Below, piece by piece: positions 43,094-48,764 of a DNA stretch of 48,764 nt; position 1 is the first letter of the stretch; every line of letters starts with the position of its first letter. Under the pieces are notes generated by a model. The model was not told the DNA's origin, made no database searches, and saw nothing but the letters and a program-made list of their open reading frames with translations. Origin of the DNA: Flavobacterium sp. Root935 (GTDB lineage: Bacteria; Bacteroidota; Bacteroidia; Flavobacteriales; Flavobacteriaceae); contig NZ_LMJL01000008.1 in NCBI RefSeq assembly GCF_001429295.1, forward strand, positions 1,171,502 through 1,220,265, read 5' to 3'. A program made the translations under genes and the position numbers.

Positions 43094-44365
43094 ATGGTAA
43101 GAGAACGCCTAATTTCGCTTGATGTCTTTCGCGGACTGACTATTCTATTAATGACTATTGTAAACAATCCCGGTGACTGGGGAAATGTTTATCCGCCGCT
43201 TTTACACGCACACTGGAACGGCTGCACACCAACCGATCTTGTATTTCCGTTTTTTATATTTATAATGGGAGTTGCGGTTCCACTTGCAATGCCGGATAAA
43301 GTTTACGACGATACTACATTTAATAAAATACTCATTCGTTCTCTAAGAATGTTATGTCTTGGAATATTTTTTAATTTCTTCGGAAAAATTCAATTATTTG
43401 GTCTAGACGGAATTCCCCTTCTTATTGGTCGACTAGCGATAACCATTGCAGTAGGATATGCTTTAATGGGAAGTTTTAGCACTAAAGTAAAAAATATTTT
43501 AGCTTTTAGTATATTAATCATCTATCTCTTTTTAGCCTACGGCGGTTTCGAAAACTACCAAGACGTTAGGCTTCCAGGAGTTTTACAACGTATTGCAATA
43601 GTCTATTTTGTTGTTTCACTTTTATATTTAAAAACCTCCAAGAAAACACAAATTATTACGGGAGCTATTTTGCTTCTAGGATATTGGACAGTGATGACTT
43701 TAATCCCCGTTCCTGGAATTGGAGAGGCAAATTTAGAACGAGGAACTAATTTAGCAGCCTGGGTCGACAGTATACTTCTAAAAGGACATATGTACCATGA
43801 AACTAATACTTGGGATCCTGAAGGAATTTTGAGCACGATTCCGTCAATTGTAAACGGAATTATTGGTTTACTGATAGGGCAACTATTACTGCAAAATATA
43901 TTAAAAACCGAAAAGGCAAAAAAAATGGCAATTGCCGGAATTGCCTTAATTATCGGCGGATTAATCTGGAATTTTGTTTTCCCAATTAACAAATCACTTT
44001 GGAGCAGCAGTTATGTTCTGTATACAACAGGTTTAGCTTCAACTGGTCTCGCTTTACTGTATTATATAATTGATATTGCCGAATATAAAAAAGGCTTTAA
44101 ATTATTTGTTATTTGGGGTGTAAATCCAATGATTGTCTTCTTTGCTTCACAGATTATTCCGCAGGCATTGACTATGATTCGATTTCAAAATCCGCAAAAC
44201 CCACAAGAACAAACCAATCTTTTAGATTATTTATACCGCTCCGGAATTGCACCATTTTTCAGCAATCCAATGACAGCATCTCTCGCAGGTGCTTTAACTT
44301 ATGTAGCAATCTGGACATTTATTTTATGGATTTTCTACAGAAACAAACTGATTTTCAAAGTATAA
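43094..44365 (+). CDS. HGSNAT/NagX-like membrane acyltransferase (COG4299, DUF5009 type)
   Basis: The 423-residue protein has about 10-11 hydrophobic segments. The N-terminus RLISLDVFRGLTILLMTIVNNPG, HAHWNGCTPTDLVFPFFIFIMG (38-59) and the later LQRIAIVYFVVSLLYL and WGVNPMIVFFASQI are those of proteins related to human heparan-alpha-glucosaminide N-acetyltransferase. Such proteins may transfer acetyl groups from cytoplasmic acetyl-CoA to an amino sugar across the inner membrane; H38 or H40 is a candidate catalytic residue by analogy. In Bacteroidota they often serve GlcNAc or host-glycan loci, but this copy has no such neighbour. No signal peptide apart from the first membrane segment. Confidence 0.87.
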   Translation: MVRERLISLDVFRGLTILLMTIVNNPGDWGNVYPPLLHAHWNGCTPTDLVFPFFIFIMGVAVPLAMPDKVYDDTTFNKILIRSLRMLCLGIFFNFFGKIQLFGLDGIPLLIGRLAITIAVGYALMGSFSTKVKNILAFSILIIYLFLAYGGFENYQDVRLPGVLQRIAIVYFVVSLLYLKTSKKTQIITGAILLLGYWTVMTLIPVPGIGEANLERGTNLAAWVDSILLKGHMYHETNTWDPEGILSTIPSIVNGIIGLLIGQLLLQNILKTEKAKKMAIAGIALIIGGLIWNFVFPINKSLWSSSYVLYTTGLASTGLALLYYIIDIAEYKKGFKLFVIWGVNPMIVFFASQIIPQALTMIRFQNPQNPQEQTNLLDYLYRSGIAPFFSNPMTASLAGALTYVAIWTFILWIFYRNKLIFKV

Positions 44366-44563
44366 AACAATTTAACTAGATCTAATATAAAGACATACAA
44401 AGTGTATTTTTTATTGTTATAATTATGCTTTTTATATTAAATACATGACAGTATATCGCTAATTATTACTTAAATAGTTCTCAAAAGACATTTTTATTAA
44501 CCAAAACACCTTACAATCAAGTTTTAATTATGAATTTATTAAAATCAATTGATAAAAAAAGTA

Positions 44564-44571
44564 TACTTTTG
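44564..44571 (+). promoter_or_regulatory. Candidate -7 box of ndk
   Basis: TACTTTTG matches TAnnTTTG, 23 bp before the ndk ATG; transcription would start near 44578 with a leader of about 17 nt. A TTG lies 12 bp upstream, closer than usual. Confidence 0.5.
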
Positions 44572-44594
44572 CACAAAATTTAATAAAATATAAA

Positions 44595-45014
44595 ATGGCA
44601 ACAAATAGAACTTTTACAATGATTAAACCAGATGCTGTTGCAAACGGACACATCGGGAATATCTTAGCAATGATTACTAATGGTGGTTTCAAAATCGTTT
44701 CATTAAAATTAACTCAACTAACTGTAGCTGATGCAAAAGCATTTTACGCAGTTCACGCAGAAAGACCTTTCTACGGAGAATTAGTTGAATTCATGTCACG
44801 CGGACCAATTGTTGCTGCTATTTTAGAAAAAGATAACGCAGTAGAAGATTTCAGAACTTTAATTGGAGCTACAAACCCTGCTGAAGCTGCTGAAGGAACT
44901 ATTCGTAAAGCATACGCTACTTCAATCGGAGAAAATGCAGTTCACGGATCTGACAGCGACGAAAACGCTGCTATCGAAAGCGCATTCCACTTTGCAGGAA
45001 GAGAGCAATTCTAA
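44595..45014 (+). CDS. ndk: Nucleoside diphosphate kinase
   Basis: The 139-residue cytoplasmic protein is a full-length [22 protein letters not shown] (7-25), the phosphorylated H117 in [28 protein letters not shown] (57-71) and [12 protein letters not shown]. It transfers the gamma phosphate of ATP to other nucleoside diphosphates. Codon choice (many GCT, GGA, AAA) looks adapted to high expression compared with its neighbours. It has its own promoter-like box and a strong terminator, so it is monocistronic. Confidence 0.98.
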   Translation: MATNRTFTMIKPDAVANGHIGNILAMITNGGFKIVSLKLTQLTVADAKAFYAVHAERPFYGELVEFMSRGPIVAAILEKDNAVEDFRTLIGATNPAEAAEGTIRKAYATSIGENAVHGSDSDENAAIESAFHFAGREQF

Positions 45015-45040
45015 TAAGAATTTTGATTTTCAATCAAATA

Positions 45041-45072
45041 AAAAACCCGCTTCAATTGAAGCGGGTTTTTAT
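45041..45072. terminator. Bidirectional terminator after ndk
   Basis: AAAACCCGCTTC and GAAGCGGGTTTT form a 12-bp stem closed by AATT, flanked by A-run and T-run. It serves ndk on the plus strand and the convergent gene at 45091-45810. Confidence 0.92.
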
Positions 45073-45090
45073 TTTTTAATTATAAATGGA

Positions 45091-45810
45091 TTAAAGGTTA
45101 TCAGACGTCTTTTTCACCATTTTCTCAATTTTTCCATCTAAATCTTTTAGAAGCTCATCTAATGCACTTTCACACATTGGCAATACTTTATCAAAAGACA
45201 AAACAGGTATTCCTCCTACAATTGTTCCAGTTTTCTTAGAATTTGCTCCTTCATTAAATGCAAATACTTTTTTTCCATTTTTGTCATATAAAGCGATTCT
45301 TGCATAAGCTCTCATTTTAACGGTTCCAGTTCCGCCAACTGCAAATCCTTTTTGCAAAGCGAAATGAATTTCTGTAAATAAAACTCCGTCAGCCTTCTCA
45401 CTAAAAATTTTAGCAGATGCTACTTCATTAGTTGAACCATTTATTCCTTCATATATATATTTATATCCTGGATAATTAATGATAGTGCTTCCTGCATCTC
45501 CTTCTCTAGCAAATTTTGGAGTAAAATCAATATATTCTTGTTTTTGTGTTACTTCACTTTCTGGAACTAAATCAAACGGAAATTTTTTAGCATAATCATT
45601 AAAAAAAGCATTATGATACTTCTCTAAAATAGGCGCCAGGTTAAAATTTGGATTATTTCCTAAATCTGTTACTGCTGCAATGCTATTTAAACCTAAATCT
45701 GAAAGATCTATTGTTTTGTCAGTGTAAAAAGAAACTACAGCAACTTTCTTCTTTTGAGAATAAGCAGTTAAGGCAAATAATACGGTTAAAATAAGTAAAA
45801 ATTTTTTCAT
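45091..45810 (-). CDS. Exported protein of unknown function
   Basis: The 239-residue product has a signal peptide (MKKFLLILTVLFALTAYSQ) and a mature part that starts with a beta strand (KKVAVVSFYTDKTIDL). It has a middle region with FDLVPESEVTQKQEY, and a conserved-looking ILFTEIHFALQKGFAVGGTGTVKMRAYARIALYDKNGKKVFAF stretch (broken here as VLFTEIHFALQKG and VKMRAYARIALYDKNGK), a pattern seen in curli-assembly-like or DUF4136-like nucleating proteins. I do not recognise the family firmly. The C-terminus is a charged helix. Likely periplasmic; its role cannot be stated. It shares a terminator with ndk and has a good -7 box upstream. Confidence 0.75.
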   Translation of the reverse strand: MKKFLLILTVLFALTAYSQKKKVAVVSFYTDKTIDLSDLGLNSIAAVTDLGNNPNFNLAPILEKYHNAFFNDYAKKFPFDLVPESEVTQKQEYIDFTPKFAREGDAGSTIINYPGYKYIYEGINGSTNEVASAKIFSEKADGVLFTEIHFALQKGFAVGGTGTVKMRAYARIALYDKNGKKVFAFNEGANSKKTGTIVGGIPVLSFDKVLPMCESALDELLKDLDGKIEKMVKKTSDNL

Positions 45811-45864
45811 TGTTTGTTAAATTATTGGGTTATTAAAGGGATGTTACTTACAAAAAATAACGCG

Positions 45865-45895
45865 CAAATGTATCGCAAAAAAAAACACTCCACAA
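45865..45895 (-). promoter_or_regulatory. Promoter-like motif for the exported unknown gene
   Basis: On the minus strand TTG (45895-45893) precedes TACATTTG (45872-45865) by 20 bp. It lies 54 bp before the ATG. Confidence 0.45.
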
Positions 45896-45938
45896 TAGAA
45901 GTGTTATTTAATTTTAAAAATAATCCTATTAAAAAGAG

Positions 45939-46238
45939 CTATCTCAAAATTACCTCTTTTACAACCTCGCGTCCTAACTCCTCATTAATCATTTTAACAA
46001 TTTTAGATTTTCCGTGGCTTAATTCCTCACGCAAAACTGCAGATCCTAATTCTACATAAAGTGTACTGCCTTTTAGGACAACATTTCTTGTATAAGTATT
46101 TACGCCACTGCCCATAAGGCTTTTCCAAGCATCACGAACATCGATTTGATCCATTCCAGGCTGTAATTTATTCACCTGAATAATTTGCTGCAAAACTGCA
46201 CTTATTGTAGACTCGTTATTTATTCTTTTCGCCATCAT
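45939..46238 (-). CDS. DUF721 (DciA-like) protein
   Basis: The 99-residue cytoplasmic protein matches DUF721: ESTISAVLQQIIQVNKLQPGMDQIDVRDAWKSLMG, then YTRNVVLKGSTLYVELGSAVLREELSHGKSKIVKMINEELG. In many bacteria this domain occurs in DciA, a helper that loads the replicative helicase; the Bacteroidota version is short and its role is less studied. Two Met codons (46238 and 46235) could start it. The start lies inside the end of the preceding lipoprotein gene (23-bp overlap), so the two are translated from one message. Confidence 0.85.
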   Translation of the reverse strand: MMAKRINNESTISAVLQQIIQVNKLQPGMDQIDVRDAWKSLMGSGVNTYTRNVVLKGSTLYVELGSAVLREELSHGKSKIVKMINEELGREVVKEVILR

Positions 46239-46656
46239 TCAATAGATTAATTGGTCCCGCTTTTTTATAATGATATTCTATTTTTTGTGGATTTTTAACC
46301 ACTAACTGCTCATCAGAAAGCGAAATAATTTCTTCACTCCATTTTGCATAATCTGTTTTATAATCTAAAAAGACATGTTCCCCAGCAAAGCGAACTGATA
46401 CATTTTCAAATGTATCTGTCGTTAAAAATGTCCCGTCAAACTGCGGCATTACCTTCGTTCGAACACCTTTATTATTTTTAATTTGAAAGAAATCAAATGT
46501 TTCATTCATTTTATAATCCTTCTGCTCGCCTTTGTCAAAAACTACTTTTTCAATTTCCCAATAACCGTTTAGTTTAGTAATATCCGTCGGTTTTATTTCT
46601 TGTTTACAACTTACAAACAAGATTGACAAAACCAAGATCATAAAAGTGTTCTTCAT
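46216..46656 (-). CDS. Small lipocalin-like lipoprotein of unknown function
   Basis: The 146-residue product has a lipobox LFVSC (Cys17) followed by KQEIKP, with only one acidic residue in the position used for surface export. The mature part opens LNGYWEIEKVVFDKGEQKDYKMNETFDFF, the LxGxWxxxx start of small lipocalin-like beta-barrels common in Bacteroidota, and continues as alternating strands. Function unknown. Directly before its ATG (13 nt) lies copy 2 of the structured element, preceded by a promoter-like box, and its 3' end overlaps the DUF721 gene. Confidence 0.82.
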   Translation of the reverse strand: MKNTFMILVLSILFVSCKQEIKPTDITKLNGYWEIEKVVFDKGEQKDYKMNETFDFFQIKNNKGVRTKVMPQFDGTFLTTDTFENVSVRFAGEHVFLDYKTDYAKWSEEIISLSDEQLVVKNPQKIEYHYKKAGPINLLNDGEKNK

Positions 46657-46669
46657 AATTATTATAATA

Positions 46670-46752
46670 TTAAGGAGCTGATACCTGCTGTCCGCTATAT
46701 CTTTTACTTTTTAAAGAAAAAAGTAAAAGGATGCCGCTTCCATCAGGGCTAG
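46670..46752 (-). ncRNA. Structured repeat element, copy 2 (Flavo-1-like)
   Basis: On the minus strand CTAGCCCTGATGGAAGCGGC (from 46752) is followed by a 12-bp hairpin (CTTTTACTTTTT with AAAAAGTAAAAG), then GATATAGCGGACAGCAGG (46701-46684) and CAGCTCCTTAA ending at 46670. Flanking blocks differ from copy 1 at only a few bases, while the hairpin stem is different in sequence but fully paired in both. The element ends 13 nt before the lipoprotein ATG, and a TATCTTTG box (46795-46788) lies about 35 bp upstream, so it would form the 5' leader of that message. The rest of the 46657-46980 spacer shows nothing else. Confidence 0.68.
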
Positions 46753-46787
46753 TGCTTCAGTTTTCAAAAGAAATTTTTAGCGAACTA

Positions 46788-46795
46788 CAAAGATA
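46788..46795 (-). promoter_or_regulatory. Candidate -7 box upstream of structured element copy 2
   Basis: TATCTTTG on the minus strand is a full match to TAnnTTTG. TTTG occurs 13 bp upstream, a short spacing. Transcription would start near 46781, about 30 nt before the element. Confidence 0.45.
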
Positions 46796-46980
46796 AACTT
46801 ATAATCATCAAAAGAAATGCTTTATCTCTTAATTTATTGAGCCTATCCAAAACAATCTTTTTAATACCCCTTATAATAATTACCCTATTTTAACAACATA
46901 AAAACTTTTCAGGGCAAAAGATATTCACATTTTTAATGAATTTCAAATCCAAATTACTTTTGAAAATCTCTACAAAAAAG

Positions 46981-47472
46981 ATGAAAAAAATATTGATATT
47001 ACTTTTTAGTCCAATACTAATATTCTCAAAATGCGAAAAGCCAGAAAAAACTAAGAAACAAAGTGTAGAGACAATCACTTCAAACTTAAAAGATACTGAC
47101 TCAATAAAAAACGATTCTTTAGAAAGCAAAAAAGAAGTTTCACCCATAAAAATTACAGCAGCTACATTATTAAAAAACGACTATTCCAATCACAAAGACC
47201 TGAAATTAATTTACAAAAACTCAGGAAAGAAAAATATTAAAGCCATTAAATTTGAATGGTTCTGTAAAAATGCATTTGACAAACCCGCAAATGGAAGATA
47301 TTTTTATGCCGAAGGAAGATTTACTGAAAAGGTAATATCCTTAATAAAATCTGGAGAAAGCAGAACAGAATTCTGGGAAGACTTTTCTACAGATGCTGAT
47401 AAAATAACTAAAATTAGAGCTTATTATATTGTCTTTGTCGATGGTACAAAATGGGGATCTGATGATCAGTAA
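46981..47472 (+). CDS. Small exported protein of unknown function
   Basis: I take the ATG at 46981 (163 residues), because MKKILILLFSPILIFSKC is a signal sequence; an upstream ATG at 46936 adds 15 basic residues. The Cys at 18 sits where a lipid anchor would be, but a Lys precedes it (FSKC), which is a poor lipobox, so lipidation is doubtful. A Lys/Ser/Thr-rich linker (about 20-55) leads to a domain of about 100 residues (ITAATLLKNDYSNHKDLKLIYKNSGKKNIKAIKFEW to the end) with a pattern like DUF5780-type or other small beta-sandwich domains (KNSGKKNIKAIKFEWFCKNAFDKP; FVDGTKW near the end). No function can be given. It precedes the serine hydrolase gene by 84 bp. Confidence 0.7.
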   Translation: MKKILILLFSPILIFSKCEKPEKTKKQSVETITSNLKDTDSIKNDSLESKKEVSPIKITAATLLKNDYSNHKDLKLIYKNSGKKNIKAIKFEWFCKNAFDKPANGRYFYAEGRFTEKVISLIKSGESRTEFWEDFSTDADKITKIRAYYIVFVDGTKWGSDDQ

Positions 47473-47556
47473 ATTTCCACATAACAAGAAATAAGTTTAT
47501 TAACATTAAACTATTTTATATATTTTTAGTCAAACCCTAAACCAAAACCAAAAAAC

Positions 47557-48621
47557 ATGACTAAAACTATTTGTACAATTCTAGCGGCCTTATCGTTTAT
47601 AAGCTGTAGTAAAGATTCAACAGAACCAGATTCAACTCCAACAGAAACAATGTATTTCCCTCCTTTAACTGGAAATGCTTGGGAAACAAAATCGCTGACT
47701 GATTTAAAATGGAATCAAAATGCAGTTCAACCACTGCTAGATTACTTAGAATTAAAACATTCCAAATCTTTTATGATTTTAGTAAACGGACGAATTGTTT
47801 TAGAAAATTATTTCAACAATCATACAGCTATAACAAATTGGTATTGGGCAAGCGCCGGAAAAACTTTAACCTCAACATTAACTGGAATTGCGCAGCAAGA
47901 AGGATTACTAAACATTAACAATAAAGTATCCGACTATATTGGAACTGGCTGGACAAGCGAAACAATTGCTCAAGAAAACCAAATTACCTGCAAAAATTTA
48001 CTCTCTATGACTTCTGGATTAGATGACAGTACCGATGAAGTTGAACCAGCCAATTTAATTTATAAAGCTGATGCAGGAACAAGATGGGCTTACCATAATG
48101 TTTATGTAAAACTACAAGATGTTGTTGCAAAAGCCAGCGGACAAAGCTGGGAGAATTATTTCAATGCCAAATTAAGAGATAAAATAGGCATGAATGGTAC
48201 TTGGGTACAGATTGGAGTAAACAGCGTTTATACAAGTACCACAAGAAGTATGGCGCGCTTTGGATTATTAATGCTGAATAAAGGAAAATGGGAAAACAAT
48301 GTAATCTTGAACGAATCTTTTTTTAATGAAGCAACCGCCACATCACAAAATATTAATCTAGGATATGGTTATTTATGGTGGCTAAACGGCAAAAGCTCTT
48401 ATCATTTACCACAATCGCAGCTTACATTTCAAGGAAGCGTAATTCCGACTGGTCCAAATGACATGTTCATGGCTTTAGGAAAAAACGATCAAAAAATATA
48501 TGTCGTTCCAAGCAAGAAGATGGTTGTAATTAGAATGGGAGACGCAGCCGACAATGTAAATCTAGCTTTATCAGATTTTGATAAAACTTTATGGGAAAAG
48601 ATTAATGCTTTGTATCAATAA
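47557..48621 (+). CDS. Serine hydrolase of the beta-lactamase/DD-peptidase (class C-like) fold, lipoprotein
   Basis: The 354-residue product has a lipobox SFISC (Cys17) followed by SKDSTEPDS, partly acidic. The mature part is a penicillin-binding-protein-like domain: SFMILVNGRIVLENYF, the SxxK motif SAGK (S99-K102) in WYWASAGKTLTSTLTGIAQQ, the YxN motif YHN (179-181), and SMARFGLLMLNKG. GYGYLWWLNG and the late AAD/GND-like regions complete the fold. It is more likely an esterase or D-aminopeptidase-type enzyme than a resistance beta-lactamase, since the KTG triad is not obvious. It is followed by a strong terminator and is probably transcribed alone. Confidence 0.9.
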   Translation: MTKTICTILAALSFISCSKDSTEPDSTPTETMYFPPLTGNAWETKSLTDLKWNQNAVQPLLDYLELKHSKSFMILVNGRIVLENYFNNHTAITNWYWASAGKTLTSTLTGIAQQEGLLNINNKVSDYIGTGWTSETIAQENQITCKNLLSMTSGLDDSTDEVEPANLIYKADAGTRWAYHNVYVKLQDVVAKASGQSWENYFNAKLRDKIGMNGTWVQIGVNSVYTSTTRSMARFGLLMLNKGKWENNVILNESFFNEATATSQNINLGYGYLWWLNGKSSYHLPQSQLTFQGSVIPTGPNDMFMALGKNDQKIYVVPSKKMVVIRMGDAADNVNLALSDFDKTLWEKINALYQ

Positions 48622-48626
48622 AAAAA

Positions 48627-48690
48627 TGAGCTTTTAAATATAAAATGTCTTAAAGACCCTTTTTATATTTAAAAGCTCAATATTTTTTTT
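48627..48690. terminator. Strong terminator after the serine hydrolase gene
   Basis: TGAGCTTTTAAATATAAAA (48627-48645) pairs perfectly with 48661-48679 over 19 bp, with a 15-nt loop that has its own small GTCTT/GAC pairing, and is followed by TATTTTTTTT. The A-run on the left allows termination from the other side too, which would suit a minus-strand gene ending just outside the window. A second hairpin (AAAAACTAA/TTAGTTTTT, 48709-48729) follows. Confidence 0.88.
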
Positions 48691-48764
48691 AGAAATAAAA
48701 TTCTACTAAAAAACTAACGATTAGTTTTTATTCTTTTCAAAATACCTAAAAAGAATAAAATTAT

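Noticed and set aside
45814..46059. Plus-strand frame of 81 codons overlapping the DUF721 gene
   Set aside because: Lysine/Asn-rich product without domain features; it lies over a promoter region and antisense to DUF721.
48714..48764. C-terminal tail of a minus-strand gene at the right edge
   Set aside because: Two frames are open to the edge (stops at 48714 and 48721), so neither can be chosen on so few codons; the bidirectional terminator makes a convergent gene likely.

Overview
The window is AT-rich Bacteroidota DNA, most likely a Flavobacterium species of the F. johnsoniae type. Supporting signs are SusC/SusD pairs, lipoproteins with acidic residues just after the lipidated Cys, a type IX secretion (gliding-type) C-terminal domain, bacillithiol BshC, upstream motifs of the TTTG / TAnnTTTG promoter type, and dispersed palindromic repeats that I recall from flavobacterial genomes. 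No tRNA, rRNA, CRISPR array, insertion sequence or phage gene is visible.

Region 1 (1-1661) holds the 5' part of an outer-membrane porin gene and about 600 bases of non-coding DNA. Region 2 (1662-20461) is a two-armed polysaccharide utilisation locus for (galacto)(gluco)mannan. The left arm (minus strand) runs from an AraC-type regulator through SusC, SusD, an IPT/TIG surface glycan-binding lipoprotein and a GH27 alpha-galactosidase to a GH5 endoglucanase-like enzyme. The right arm (plus strand) encodes a GH26 mannanase lipoprotein, a GPH sugar symporter, a GH130 mannosylglucose phosphorylase, a cellobiose/mannobiose 2-epimerase, a lone carbohydrate-binding protein, a GH5 (subfamily 7-like) mannanase lipoprotein and a GH97 alpha-galactosidase. 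The implied route is: surface mannanases cut the chain, SusCD imports the oligosaccharides, GH27/GH97 remove galactose, GH26 releases mannobiose, the symporter takes it to the cytoplasm, the epimerase makes mannosyl-glucose, and GH130 phosphorolyses it.

Region 3 (20469-26733, minus strand) is a satellite with an aldo/keto reductase, a GH3 beta-glucosidase, a SASA-family esterase and a CE2-like esterase whose reading frames overlap. It probably supplies de-acetylation and beta-glucosidase steps for acetylated glucomannan. A cluster of dispersed repeats separates GH3 from the esterases.

Region 4 (26951-48621) is mostly ordinary chromosome: NlpC/P60 peptidase, L,D-transpeptidase, DUF1573 protein, a histidine kinase/response regulator pair, a GIY-YIG protein next to MITE-like palindromes, a metallo-beta-lactamase-fold protein, a B12-binding radical SAM protein, a 1351-residue type IX-secreted SBBP/Ig protein, an MHS-type MFS transporter, BshC, an HGSNAT-like membrane acyltransferase, nucleoside diphosphate kinase, small envelope proteins, a DUF721 protein and a serine hydrolase of the beta-lactamase fold.

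The most unusual signal is a structured element of about 80 nt present twice (16928-17008 plus strand, 46670-46752 minus strand). Both copies end 10-13 nt before the ATG of an exported lipoprotein gene. They have near-identical flanks and a central hairpin whose stem sequence differs between copies but stays fully paired. It resembles the Flavo-1 candidate RNA, from memory. Other points of note are 21-bp-spaced direct repeats at the susC promoter, two dispersed-repeat fragments carried in frame inside the radical SAM gene, and a CX4CX2C cluster motif in that protein.
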